A DNA stretch of 64,000 nucleotides from Acidimicrobiaceae bacterium (GTDB lineage: Bacteria; Actinomycetota; Acidimicrobiia; Acidimicrobiales; Poriferisodalaceae), in contig JAPOPC010000034.1 of the NCBI GenBank assembly GCA_026713105.1, positions 62,001 to 126,000 of the forward strand. The letters run 5' to 3'. Position 1 is the first letter of the stretch. Each line of letters begins with the position of its first letter. Shown here one piece after another: positions 25,106-34,642 of this stretch. The notes beneath the pieces were generated by a model, which saw nothing but the letters and a program-made list of their open reading frames with translations, had not been told where the DNA came from and ran no database searches. The translations under genes were made by a program, and so were the position numbers.

Positions 25106-26350
25106 TCAGCGGCGTGCGGGGCCTGATTGGCGGAATATGGGTGGGCCCGCGGAGACCACGCCGTCGGCTTCGAGCGCGTCGATCGTGATGTCGTCGAGAC
25201 CTGCTAGTTCGGCGAGCACTTCGCGGTTGTGCTGCCCGCGATCGCCGGAGACTGATCCGCGCTGGGCGCCTGCGTCTGCTCCGGTGAAGCGCCACGGCGA
25301 CTGGGGCACGGTGAGCGGCACCGCCGCTTCGCCGGCCACGACATCCACGAATGCGCCACGTTCGTGCGCCCAGTCGGTCTCGGCCAACTCGGCCACCGTG
25401 CGCACCTCGGCGGCCATCACCGACTTCACGCCGATCGCGTTCTCCACGGCTTCGGCGCTGTCGAATTGGCTCACCCAGTCGGCGAAGATGGCCTCGATCT
25501 CGGCCCGGTGATGCACCCGGTCCTCGATGCGGGCGAACCGGGGGTCCTCGCGCAGATCGGGGCGGTCCATCGCTGCGGTGATCACCTTCATGCCGAAGTT
25601 GGCCGTGAGATCCAGCGTCACCGTGACGTGGCGGCCATTCGACAGGGGGTAGATCGCGGCCCAGTTCTGACCTCCCTTGAAGCCGATCTGGGGGTCTTGG
25701 CCAGTCATGTCGGTGGCGGCCAGGTCGTTGCACATGAGCGTGCTCTCGGCCATGGACACCTCGACGGCCTGCCCGTGGCCGGTCCGATGCCGCATGTGCA
25801 GTGCCGCCAGGATCGCGCCCAGCGCGTGGAGACCGGTGTAGGTGTCGGCATGGGACATCGGATCGTTGCGGTAGGGCTCATTGCCGCGCCGGCGAGCCAC
25901 CATCTCGGTGACGCCGGCCTCGGCGTGCAGGACCCCCGCAAAGGCGCCGCGGTGGCTGCGGCTGTTCCCGTGCCCCCAGCCCGACACGGAAGCGACGATG
26001 ATCCCGGGGTTGACCTCGGCGAGCGCGTCGTACCCCAGCCCGAGCTTGTCCAGCACGCCGGGACGGTAGTTCTCGAGCACGATGTCGGCCTTGGGAACCA
26101 TGGTCATCAGCACTTCGCGGCCCGCCTCAGTCGTGAGGTCGAGCGAGACGCATTCCTTGCCGGCGTTGAACTGTGCGAAATAGGCCGACTGGCCGTCCAC
26201 GTGCGGCACAACGAAGCGGGTCAGATCGGCATCGGGCGGCTCGATCTTCACCACCCGGGCGCCGAGGTCGGCGAGCAGGCGGCCGGCAATCGGGCCCGCG
26301 ACAGCGCGGGTCAAATCCAGCACCAGGACATCTTCGAGCGGCCGTTCCAC
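25106..26350 (-). CDS. CaiB/BaiF class III CoA transferase
   Basis: 414 residues from GTG 26350. Family III CoA-transferase strings: VLDLTRAVAGPIAGRLLADLGARVVKIEPP, FAQFNAGKECVSLDL, DIVLENYRPGVLDKLGLGYDAL; catalytic Asp in HADTYTGLHALGAIL, which aligns with the formyl-CoA transferase aspartate. Last gene of a leftward operon enoyl-CoA hydratase (27711), MFS (26392), CoA transferase, with gaps of 11 and 41 nt. This suggests uptake of a carboxylic acid, activation by CoA transfer and hydration. The acid is unknown. Confidence 0.88.
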   Translation of the reverse strand: MERPLEDVLVLDLTRAVAGPIAGRLLADLGARVVKIEPPDADLTRFVVPHVDGQSAYFAQFNAGKECVSLDLTTEAGREVLMTMVPKADIVLENYRPGVLDKLGLGYDALAEVNPGIIVASVSGWGHGNSRSHRGAFAGVLHAEAGVTEMVARRRGNEPYRNDPMSHADTYTGLHALGAILAALHMRHRTGHGQAVEVSMAESTLMCNDLAATDMTGQDPQIGFKGGQNWAAIYPLSNGRHVTVTLDLTANFGMKVITAAMDRPDLREDPRFARIEDRVHHRAEIEAIFADWVSQFDSAEAVENAIGVKSVMAAEVRTVAELAETDWAHERGAFVDVVAGEAAVPLTVPQSPWRFTGADAGAQRGSVSGDRGQHNREVLAELAGLDDITIDALEADGVVSAGPPIFRQSGPARR

Positions 26351-26391
26351 GGCGTTTGACGATAGAGCCGCGCGGCGGCCGTTGCCCGGTG

Positions 26392-27699
26392 TCAGGTGCC
26401 GCGGCCCGCGTTGCCGGCCGGCATTGGCATCCAGACGCTGGGCGGTGACAGTTGCGCGGGAGAACGCCGTACCGGCGCAGGGGTGGCCGGCTCGAGCGGC
26501 ACCGGGTTAGGTGTCAGCCCCCAGATGACCACCACGCCCGCAAGCGCAACGGCCCCGGCGAGCGCTATCGGCACCAGCGTCCCGCCCGAGCTCTCCAGCA
26601 GGAAGAACATGGCGATCGGGCCGATCATGCTCCCGATCCCGTAACAGAAGAACAACCGCCCCAGCACCGAACCGATGCCGGCCACGCCAAAGAGATGGGG
26701 CGTCACATCGCCCTGCAGCGCAACGAAGCCGCCGTAGCCGATACCCAAGATGACGGCGAACACCACGATCTGCGCGTAGCGATCCGAGGCGAAGAACCAG
26801 ATCGCGAACGCAACCGGCAGCATCGCGAACGAGATCTTCAGCAGGCGGATCGAGCCCAGCGGCCGAGCGAAACTGGTCAGCAGCAGGCGGCCGAAGATGC
26901 TCGCGCCGCCGACCACAGACAGCAGCCACGCGGCTGCTCCGGCACTGATGCCGACGGAAGTCGCGAAGGGGATGATCGCCGCCAGCGAGCCGATGACCGG
27001 CACGGCGAAGAGTGCAGAGCCGATCGTGAGCTGCCAGAACGCCTTGGTCCGAAAGACGCGGCGCACATGCTCCCGCGGATGCGCGGTGGCCACGATCGGT
27101 GTGCGCCGCACCAGCACCAAGCACACCAGCACGGTGACCGCCCCGATGACTGCAAGCCAGCGAAACGCCTCCCGCCAGCCCAGGTTCTCGATCATCCGCT
27201 GGGCGAGCGGCACCAGCACCATGGTTCCCAAGCCGGGCCCGGTGGCCACCAGGCCCTGAGACAGCGGTCGGTGCTTGAGGAACCACGACGCAGCCGTGGC
27301 GAACAGCGGTGAGACGAACAAACCCGCCCCGAACCCGCAGCCGACGCCGTACACGACGTAGCCGTGCCAGAGCTGCGAGACCGACGAGGTGGCCACCAAC
27401 CCGGCCACGAACAGCGCGCCGCCCACGGCCAGCAGCGGCCTGGGACCGAGGTGATGCAGCAACGGGCCCGAGATGATCCCCGTGCTGAAGAACAGCAGGG
27501 TCGCGATCCCGATCATGACCGAGGTGCCGCCCTGACCGGCCCCGAACTCGGTCGCCATCGAGTCGATGAACGCGCCGAAGGTGTAGATGGTGCCGAAGGC
27601 CACGCCGCACGCCAGTCCTGCGCCGATCGCCACCAACCAGGCGCGCCACGAGTCGATGAGCTCGGGTTGGCTCGCAAGCGGGGGAGCGGCGGTCGCCAC
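26392..27699 (-). CDS. MFS transporter (monocarboxylate/oxalate-formate type)
   Basis: 435 residues, GTG 27699, with twelve hydrophobic helices. ACGVAFGTIYTFGAFIDSMATEFG at helix 1, then ISGPLLHHLGPRPLLAVGG, VSPLFATAASWFLKHRPLSQGLVATGPGLG and GDVTPHLFGVAGIGSVLGRLFF resemble the OFA/monocarboxylate-porter branch of MFS. The C-terminal tail is Pro-rich. Position in one operon with an enoyl-CoA hydratase and CoA transferase suggests that it imports the acid those enzymes process. No signal peptide; inner membrane. Confidence 0.84.
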   Translation of the reverse strand: MATAAPPLASQPELIDSWRAWLVAIGAGLACGVAFGTIYTFGAFIDSMATEFGAGQGGTSVMIGIATLLFFSTGIISGPLLHHLGPRPLLAVGGALFVAGLVATSSVSQLWHGYVVYGVGCGFGAGLFVSPLFATAASWFLKHRPLSQGLVATGPGLGTMVLVPLAQRMIENLGWREAFRWLAVIGAVTVLVCLVLVRRTPIVATAHPREHVRRVFRTKAFWQLTIGSALFAVPVIGSLAAIIPFATSVGISAGAAAWLLSVVGGASIFGRLLLTSFARPLGSIRLLKISFAMLPVAFAIWFFASDRYAQIVVFAVILGIGYGGFVALQGDVTPHLFGVAGIGSVLGRLFFCYGIGSMIGPIAMFFLLESSGGTLVPIALAGAVALAGVVVIWGLTPNPVPLEPATPAPVRRSPAQLSPPSVWMPMPAGNAGRGT

Positions 27700-27710
27700 A
27701 GCTCAGGCCG

Positions 27711-28571
27711 TCAACCCTCTGTGCTGATCTCGCCAGTGAGGTCTGCCACTCGCATCTCGCCTTCTCGTGTCTGCCCGCCGAGTTCGATGAACTGTTCCAT
27801 TGCAGGCATGGCCTCCGGAGTTCGCAAGAGCCGCTGGAACAGGTACCGCTCTTCGAACAGGCCCTCCCGCAGTGGCAGCTCGTCGGCGGCGTTGACGGCC
27901 TGCTTGGCCAGCGCGACCGCGTGGGGCGGGAACTTCGCGATGCGGTAAGCCAACGCAGTCACAAAGGGCCTCAGCTCGTCGGCGGGCAGCGCCCGGTTGA
28001 GATAGCCCCACTGCTCGGCGGCGCGCGCGTCGAGGTCGACGCCGCCCAGGATCACCTCCATGGCTCGCCCTCGCCCGACGAGGCGTGGAAGACGCTGCGT
28101 GCCGGTGCCGCCGGGCAGGATGCCGATGGGCACCTCCATCTGGTTGATGACGGTGCGATCGATGGCGCCGAAGCGCATGTCGCACGACATCGACAGCTCG
28201 CTCCCGCCGCCGCCGACCCGGCCGCCTATCTCGACGATGGTGGCCTTCGCCATCGTGCGGTAGCGCTCGCACATGTCATGGAACCCGGCGTGCTCGGTGG
28301 GCCGCTCGGCCTCTCCGTCGGTCGGGTAGCCCAGGATCGCCGTCACGTCGAAGTGCGCGATGAAGAAATCTGGGTTGTCGCTGCGCAGCACGACCACCCG
28401 CACTGAGTCGTCATCGGCCACGTGCGTGCTGAACTTGGCGAGCTCGCGAAACAGCGCAGGCGTCATCACGTTGATCGGCGGTGCGTCGATGGTGGCAAAC
28501 GCCACCCCTGCGTCACGTTCGATGTGCAGCAGCACGAAGTCGTCGTCGGTCATCTGGGCTGGGGTGCTCAT
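27711..28571 (-). CDS. Enoyl-CoA hydratase/isomerase family protein
   Basis: 286 residues from ATG 28571; a longer open frame upstream lacks codon-like composition. Crotonase fold: VAFATIDAPPINVMTPALFRELAKF, VVVLRSDNPDFFIAHFDV, ATIVEIGGRVGGGGSELSMSCDMRFG (oxyanion-hole GGG) and EVPIGILPGGTGTQRLPRLVGRGRAMEVIL. The catalytic Glu pair of true hydratases is only partly obvious, so isomerase or hydrolase activity is also possible. First gene of the MFS-CoA transferase operon; its upstream region backs onto the recA promoters. Confidence 0.86.
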   Translation of the reverse strand: MSTPAQMTDDDFVLLHIERDAGVAFATIDAPPINVMTPALFRELAKFSTHVADDDSVRVVVLRSDNPDFFIAHFDVTAILGYPTDGEAERPTEHAGFHDMCERYRTMAKATIVEIGGRVGGGGSELSMSCDMRFGAIDRTVINQMEVPIGILPGGTGTQRLPRLVGRGRAMEVILGGVDLDARAAEQWGYLNRALPADELRPFVTALAYRIAKFPPHAVALAKQAVNAADELPLREGLFEERYLFQRLLRTPEAMPAMEQFIELGGQTREGEMRVADLTGEISTEG

Positions 28572-28747
28572 GGGTCGCAGCGTGCCACATGACTGTGACA
28601 TCGCGACGTGCCGAGCCCTGGATCGCTGGGCACGCCTGAGGTGGTGTGCAGCCTCATCGAACGCGTCCAAATCGATTATCAGGCCGTGCCTGCTTCGTTG
28701 TGCGCGACTGAGGTGTCGTGCAATGGCCAGATTCGGCCCGTCTTGCC
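28572..28747. other. Upstream part of a 415-bp gene-free gap
   Basis: Between the enoyl-CoA hydratase and recA there is no gene from 28572 to 28986. This first part has an imperfect direct repeat (GCACGCCTGAGGTGGTGTGC near 28630 and GCGCGACTGAGGTGTCGTGC near 28702) but no clear function; the rest contains the recA promoters. Confidence 0.5.
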
Positions 28748-28777
28748 TTGACACGAACTGATGTTCGGAACTACATT
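28748..28777 (+). promoter_or_regulatory. recA distal promoter with LexA box in the spacer
   Basis: -35 TTGACA (28748-28753), an 18-nt spacer, -10 TACATT (28772-28777). Within the spacer, at 28754-28767, lies CGAAC-TGAT-GTTCG, a perfect match to the Gram-positive/actinobacterial SOS box CGAAC-N4-GTTCG. LexA bound here would block the promoter. It lies 210-240 nt before the recA ATG. Confidence 0.85.
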
Positions 28778-28906
28778 GCTGTTATTCGAAGCGGCCGTCG
28801 CGCCAGCGCAGAGCGCAGGGGCGGCGGCTGCCAGTGCAGCGGCGTGCGGCGCACCGAGCGTTGCCGCGGTCCGCAGGAGATCAACCGGCAGAAAATCACC
28901 CGAGAG

Positions 28907-28929
28907 TTGTCACACCCCGCTTCTACGGT
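28907..28929 (+). promoter_or_regulatory. recA proximal promoter, RecA-NDp (PafBC-type) element
   Basis: TTGTCACAC (28907-28915), 8 nt, TACGGT (28924-28929). This fits the mycobacterial LexA-independent damage promoter consensus tTGTCRgtg-N8-TAnnnT at every capital position. It lies 57 nt before the recA start. The same element, GTGTCACAC-N8-TACCGT, occurs at 55412. Confidence 0.75.
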
Positions 28930-28986
28930 GCCCCTAGACGGCATCGCACGCTGGGTGCGGCCGAACGGGAGTCCGAGGAGGACGAC

Positions 28987-30078
<1,092 letters not shown>

Positions 30079-30173
30079 CACCGTCGACGACAGGCCGGTT
30101 GTCCTAGCCTGATCCGGTCGTAGGCGAGCGGGGTGATTCGGCCTCGGCTTGGTCTCGGATCGGGGAGAATCAG

Positions 30174-31961
30174 GTGGCACAGCAGCGCGGGAAGCAGAAG
30201 ACCGACAAGCCGCAGAACATCTTCAACTTCGACTACTCGCGAGATGCCGACGGGCGGCCGCCGCAGTCGTACTACGACGACATCAAGCAGCGGTTCGCCG
30301 AAGAACGCGATCTGCGGCTGAGCTACCGGCCTCCGGGCACGCAGCTCTATACCTCCGACCTCGACGGAGATCTGGCCCGCTACGCCGAAGATCCGTACGC
30401 GACCGAGCGCATCGAGCGTCCGCCAGTGCACGACGAGGTCGAGGTGCTGTTCATCGGGGGCGGATTCTCGGCGCTGCTGACGTCGGCTCGGCTGCGGCAG
30501 AAGGGTGTCGAGAGCATCCGCATCATCGAGCGCGGCGCCGACGTGGGCGGCACGTGGTACTGGAATCGATACCCCGGTGTGGCCTGCGATGTCGTGTCAT
30601 ACGACTACCTGCCGCTGTTGGACGAAACCGGCTACGTGCCATCGCGCCACTACGCCACCGGCGACGAGATCTACGAGTACTGCCGGATGATCGCTCAGAA
30701 GTACGAGCTCTACGACCTGGCGATGTTCCAGACGACGGTGACCTCGACGATTTGGGACGGCGAAGCTGAGGTGTGGCGCATCGGCACCGACCGGGGTGAC
30801 GAGATCACTGCCCAGTTCGTCATCTGTGCCAACGGCACCCTCGCGAAGCCCAAGCTGGCGGTCATCGAAGGAATGGAACGGTTTGGCGGCCACTCATTCC
30901 ACACGTCTCGGTGGGACTACGATTACACCGGCGGCGATCTCGAGAACCTCGCTGACAAGCGGGTCGGCATCATCGGCACTGGCGCGACGGCAGTGCAGGC
31001 CATCCCGCAGCTCGGCGAGATGTCCAAGGAGCTCTACGTCTTCCAGCGCACGCCGTCCTCGATCGACATCCGTGACGATTGGGAGACCGACCAGGAGTGG
31101 GCGGCGAAGCTGGAGCCGGGCTGGCAGGCGCGCCGGCGCGAGCGGGCAATGGCAGGACCCCGCATCAGCGATGAGCAGAAGGCGCGCCGTGCGGCGATGA
31201 CCCGCGAGGAGAAGATCCGCCGTCAGGAGAACGCCAACATCGACGCGATGATGCGCATCCACCGGCGCATCGACGAAGTCGTGGAAGACCGCGAGACAGC
31301 CGAATCGCTCAAGCCCTGGTACATGCTGATGTGCAAGCGGCCCTGCTTCCACAACGACTACCTGCCCACGTTCAATCGCCCGAACGTGCACCTGGTCGAC
31401 ACCAAGGGCAAGGGCATCACCCAGATCACTGAGCAGGGACCGCACTTCGACGGCACGCAGTACGAACTCGACCTGCTGATCTACGCCACCGGCTTCGAGG
31501 TGCAGCAGACCGGCATCTACAACCGCATCGTCGGCGAGAACGATCTCGAGCTCAACGACAAGTACTCCGAGGGCATCCGCACGCTGCTGGGCATCCACAC
31601 GGCCGGCTACCCAAACCTGTTCATCATGGGCGGCTACCAGGCCTTTTTTGCCTTCAACCTGACCGATGTGCTCAACAGTCAGGGCGAGCACATCGCCGAG
31701 TGCATCGACTTCGTCCGCCGGGGCGGTCTGCAGTCGATGGATTGCCTGCCCGAAGCCGAGGAGTGGTGGGTGCAGCAGGTCATCGCCAACCGCGGCAAGA
31801 CCACCCGTAACCGCGACTGCACTCCCGGTTACTACAACTTCGAGGGTGCCGAGAACCGACGCCAGGACGGCAACTTCAACGGCAACATCAAGCAGTACCT
31901 GGGCTTCATGTCACACGCCCGCGAAAACATGTCGCAGAATTTCGCCTTCACCCAGCGCTGA
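30174..31961 (+). CDS. Flavin-containing monooxygenase (Baeyer-Villiger type)
   Basis: 595 residues, GTG 30174 with GGGGAG upstream; TAGCCT at 30105 could be its -10. FAD Rossmann motif GGGFSA (95-100), GGTWYWNRYPGVACD (FAD/active site), the BVMO fingerprint F237-x-G239-x3-H243-x3-W247, and a second NADPH Rossmann motif GIIGTGATAVQ near 267. Such enzymes insert oxygen into ketones or oxidise heteroatoms with NADPH and O2. About 85 residues precede the FAD motif, as in cyclododecanone/steroid-type BVMOs. It sits between recA and miaB, where recX is often found. Confidence 0.88.
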   Translation: MAQQRGKQKTDKPQNIFNFDYSRDADGRPPQSYYDDIKQRFAEERDLRLSYRPPGTQLYTSDLDGDLARYAEDPYATERIERPPVHDEVEVLFIGGGFSALLTSARLRQKGVESIRIIERGADVGGTWYWNRYPGVACDVVSYDYLPLLDETGYVPSRHYATGDEIYEYCRMIAQKYELYDLAMFQTTVTSTIWDGEAEVWRIGTDRGDEITAQFVICANGTLAKPKLAVIEGMERFGGHSFHTSRWDYDYTGGDLENLADKRVGIIGTGATAVQAIPQLGEMSKELYVFQRTPSSIDIRDDWETDQEWAAKLEPGWQARRRERAMAGPRISDEQKARRAAMTREEKIRRQENANIDAMMRIHRRIDEVVEDRETAESLKPWYMLMCKRPCFHNDYLPTFNRPNVHLVDTKGKGITQITEQGPHFDGTQYELDLLIYATGFEVQQTGIYNRIVGENDLELNDKYSEGIRTLLGIHTAGYPNLFIMGGYQAFFAFNLTDVLNSQGEHIAECIDFVRRGGLQSMDCLPEAEEWWVQQVIANRGKTTRNRDCTPGYYNFEGAENRRQDGNFNGNIKQYLGFMSHARENMSQNFAFTQR

Positions 31962-31974
31962 GGCTGAGCCCCGG

Positions 31975-32003
31975 GCCCGAGCGGCCCGCGAACGCAGCGA
32001 ACA
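31975..32003 (+). repeat. Intergenic 29-nt repeat, copy 2 (monooxygenase-miaB)
   Basis: GCCCGAGCGGCCCGCGAACG and a following nine-base tail differ from the copy at 21558 in three bases. It lies 13 nt after the monooxygenase stop. Confidence 0.6.
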
Positions 32004-32046
32004 AGAGCGGGAGGCGAGGGAAAGCAGGCGTTCTCGAGCGCGCCCC

Positions 32047-32052
32047 TAGCCT
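32047..32052 (+). promoter_or_regulatory. TAGCCT -10 box, leaderless miaB
   Basis: TAGCCT ends 7 nt before GTG at 32060. Confidence 0.5.
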
Positions 32053-32059
32053 TGACGCC

Positions 32060-33556
32060 GTGGCTGCGGGCGAGCATGAGGGCGACGTCGAGGGCCGGCG
32101 CAGCTATTTCGTGCGCACCTATGGGTGCCAGATGAACGAGCACGATTCCGAGCGAATCGCAGGCCTGCTCGAAGCCGACGACTTGGTGGCCGCGTCGACG
32201 ATGGCCGATGCCGATGTGATCGTGTTGAACACCTGCTGCATTCGCGAGAACGCCGACAACAAGCTCTACGGGCAGCTCGGGCACCTCAAGCGCCTCAAAG
32301 AGGAACGGCCAGACGTGCAGATCGCAGTTGCCGGCTGCCTGGCGCAGAAGGACCAGGACTTGGTCCGCCAGCGGGCTCCCCATGTCGATGTGGTCTTCGG
32401 CACTCACAACGTGGCACGCGCCGTCGACTTGCTGAGCGAGGCTCGCGTGTCGGGCCCGGTGACGGAGATCCTTGCCGAGTCTGAAGAATTCCCATCGGCG
32501 CTGCCGGTACGGCGAGATGCCCAGCACGTCGCGTGGGTCACGATCCAGATCGGCTGTGACAACTCGTGCGCGTTCTGCATCGTGCCCTCCGTTCGGGGCC
32601 GCGAGATCTCCCGCCCGTTCGGCGAACTCATCGACGAGGTGCGTCGTCTGGCAGCCGACGGCGTCAGCGAGGTGACACTGCTCGGGCAGAACGTCAACAG
32701 CTACGGCCGCGACGTCACCCTGGCGCTGCGCGGCGCGAACGGCGCGCCTCCCGCGGACCATCCCGCCGATGTCGTCTGGCGTGCCGGCGAGGCTTGGGCC
32801 GAAGGGCGGCGCACCGCCCGCCCGCTGTTCGGCGACCTGCTCCGCGCGGTCGGTGCAGTTGACGGCATCGAGCGGGTGCGCTTCACCAGCCCGCACCCGA
32901 AAGACCTGCGAGCCGACGTGATCTCGGCCATGGCCGAGACGTCATCAGTGTGCGAGCACCTCCACCTGCCGCTGCAGTCCGGCAGCGACAACGTGCTCGC
33001 AGCCATGCACCGGGGCTACACCGCCCAGCGCTACCTGGAACGACTGGAGGCCGCCCGGACCGCCGTCGACGATCTCGCAGTCAGCACCGACATCATCGTG
33101 GGCTTTCCCGGCGAGTCCGAGCACGACTTCGCTGCGACGCTGGAGCTGGCCGCAGAAGCCCGTTTCGACAGCGCATTCACCTTCGTCTTCTCGCCGCGGC
33201 CCGGCACCGAAGCTGCCCAACTCGCCGATCGCTTTGTGGCCCCCGAAGTGTCGGCTGAGCGCATGGAGCGACTGCGAACCGTCATCGAGCGCTCGGCACG
33301 CCTGGGCAACGAGTCCCGAGTCGATCGCATCGAGGAGGTGCTGGTCGAGGGGCCTTCGAAGCGAGATCCGGGCACGCTCACCGGCCGCACCCGCCAGAAC
33401 CGCCTGGTGCATTTCGCATCGACCAAACCGCTGCGAACGGGCACCTATGCCCGGGTGCTGGTGTGCGAGGCTGCCACCTTCCATCTCAGCGGCGAACTCA
33501 TCGAGGTCACCGCACCGGCCCGGCACCGCACCCGCATCCCGGTTGCCGCTCGCTGA
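32060..33556 (+). CDS. miaB: tRNA-2-methylthio-N6-dimethylallyladenosine synthase MiaB
   Basis: 498 residues. N-terminal UPF0004 Cys ligands C23 (TYGCQMNEHDSE), C59 (LNTCCIREN), C93 (AGCLAQ) and the radical-SAM cluster C166-x3-C170-x2-C173; C-terminal TRAM domain with EVLVEGPSKRDPGTLTGRTRQNRLVHF. It adds a methylthio group at C2 of i6A37 in tRNA, the step after MiaA. An insertion of about 25 residues follows QNVNSYG relative to mycobacterial MiaB. miaA starts 13 nt after its stop, so the two form an operon. Confidence 0.96.
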   Translation: MAAGEHEGDVEGRRSYFVRTYGCQMNEHDSERIAGLLEADDLVAASTMADADVIVLNTCCIRENADNKLYGQLGHLKRLKEERPDVQIAVAGCLAQKDQDLVRQRAPHVDVVFGTHNVARAVDLLSEARVSGPVTEILAESEEFPSALPVRRDAQHVAWVTIQIGCDNSCAFCIVPSVRGREISRPFGELIDEVRRLAADGVSEVTLLGQNVNSYGRDVTLALRGANGAPPADHPADVVWRAGEAWAEGRRTARPLFGDLLRAVGAVDGIERVRFTSPHPKDLRADVISAMAETSSVCEHLHLPLQSGSDNVLAAMHRGYTAQRYLERLEAARTAVDDLAVSTDIIVGFPGESEHDFAATLELAAEARFDSAFTFVFSPRPGTEAAQLADRFVAPEVSAERMERLRTVIERSARLGNESRVDRIEEVLVEGPSKRDPGTLTGRTRQNRLVHFASTKPLRTGTYARVLVCEAATFHLSGELIEVTAPARHRTRIPVAAR

Positions 33557-33569
33557 GAGTCGGGACGCC

Positions 33570-34601
33570 ATGGGTGGTGACGGCGCCCAACGGCCGCTAG
33601 TGATCGTCGGGCCGACGGCGAGCGGCAAGTCGGCGCTGGCACTCGAACTTGCACGGCGCGCACGCGCCCCGAACGAGGGCCAGATTGCGGCCGAACTGGT
33701 GTCGGTCGACTCCATGCAGGTCTACCGGGGAATGGACATCGGTACTGCGAAACCCACCGCGCCCGAGCAGGCGGAGATTCCGCACCACCTCATCGACCTT
33801 GTCGAACCGGCAGAGCGATTCACCGTCGTCGACTACGCCGACAACTTCTCCTCGGCAATGGCCGACATTGTCCGCCGCGGCGCAGTGCCTTTGCTCGTCG
33901 GCGGGACCGGCTTGTACCTACGCGCCGTCGTCGACGGGTTGACCCCGCCGCCGGAGTTCACCTACATCGCCACCGAACTCGAATCCGAAGCCGCCGCCAT
34001 ATCCGTGGCGGCAGCGGCACCGGACGGGCTCACCGTCTGCGGGGGCACGGCTGACTCGGCTGCGATTCGCCAAGCCGCGGAAGGTCGAGCGCCCGGCGCG
34101 GCCGTGTTGCACCAGCGCCTCGCCGAACTGGACCCTGTTGCCGCGTCACGCATGGAGCCGACGAACCTGCGGCGAATCGTGCGGGCGCTGTCGGTCTGCC
34201 TCGGAACCGGCCAGCCGTTCTCGTCGTTCGGACCGGGTCTGCAGACCTATCCCGAGGTTCCCTTCCGGCTCGTGGGGATCAACGTCGACCGCGACACGCT
34301 CGACGAGCGCATCGCCGAGAGGTACCGACACCAGATGGACCGGGGTTTCTTGGATGAGGCCCGGGGCCTGATGGAGGCACCGCTGTCTCGTACCGCAGCG
34401 CAAGCTCTCGGCTACAAGGAGTTGCGAGCCCACCTGGAAGGGGAGTGTTCGCTGACCGAGGCACTTGATATCGCTGTCGCACGGACTCGGAAGTTCGCCC
34501 GCCGTCAGCAGCGCTGGTTTGCCAGAGACCCGCGGATCACGTGGATCCCGTCCGGGAGCACTGCTGAGATGGCGGACCGTGTGCACCAACTTGAAGCCTG
34601 A
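33570..34601 (+). CDS. miaA: tRNA dimethylallyltransferase MiaA
   Basis: 343 residues from ATG 33570; a longer frame starts within miaB and is rejected. P-loop GPTASGKS (14-21), VSVDSMQVYRGMDIGTAKP (D-S-x-Q-x-Y), HHLIDLVEP, GGTGLYLRAVVDG, and C-terminal TRKFARRQQRWFARD are MiaA hallmarks. It transfers the dimethylallyl group to N6 of A37 in tRNAs reading UNN codons. An Ala-rich stretch, ISVAAAAPDGLTVCGGTADS, of about 25 residues interrupts the swinging domain. It is convergent with dapC. Confidence 0.96.
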   Translation: MGGDGAQRPLVIVGPTASGKSALALELARRARAPNEGQIAAELVSVDSMQVYRGMDIGTAKPTAPEQAEIPHHLIDLVEPAERFTVVDYADNFSSAMADIVRRGAVPLLVGGTGLYLRAVVDGLTPPPEFTYIATELESEAAAISVAAAAPDGLTVCGGTADSAAIRQAAEGRAPGAAVLHQRLAELDPVAASRMEPTNLRRIVRALSVCLGTGQPFSSFGPGLQTYPEVPFRLVGINVDRDTLDERIAERYRHQMDRGFLDEARGLMEAPLSRTAAQALGYKELRAHLEGECSLTEALDIAVARTRKFARRQQRWFARDPRITWIPSGSTAEMADRVHQLEA

Positions 34602-34642
34602 AGACAACCGACTACACATAGCCTCAAGCTGAAGTTGAATGT

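Noticed and set aside
34602-34642. Bidirectional terminator between miaA and dapC
   Set aside because: Short gap with no convincing stem or T-run.
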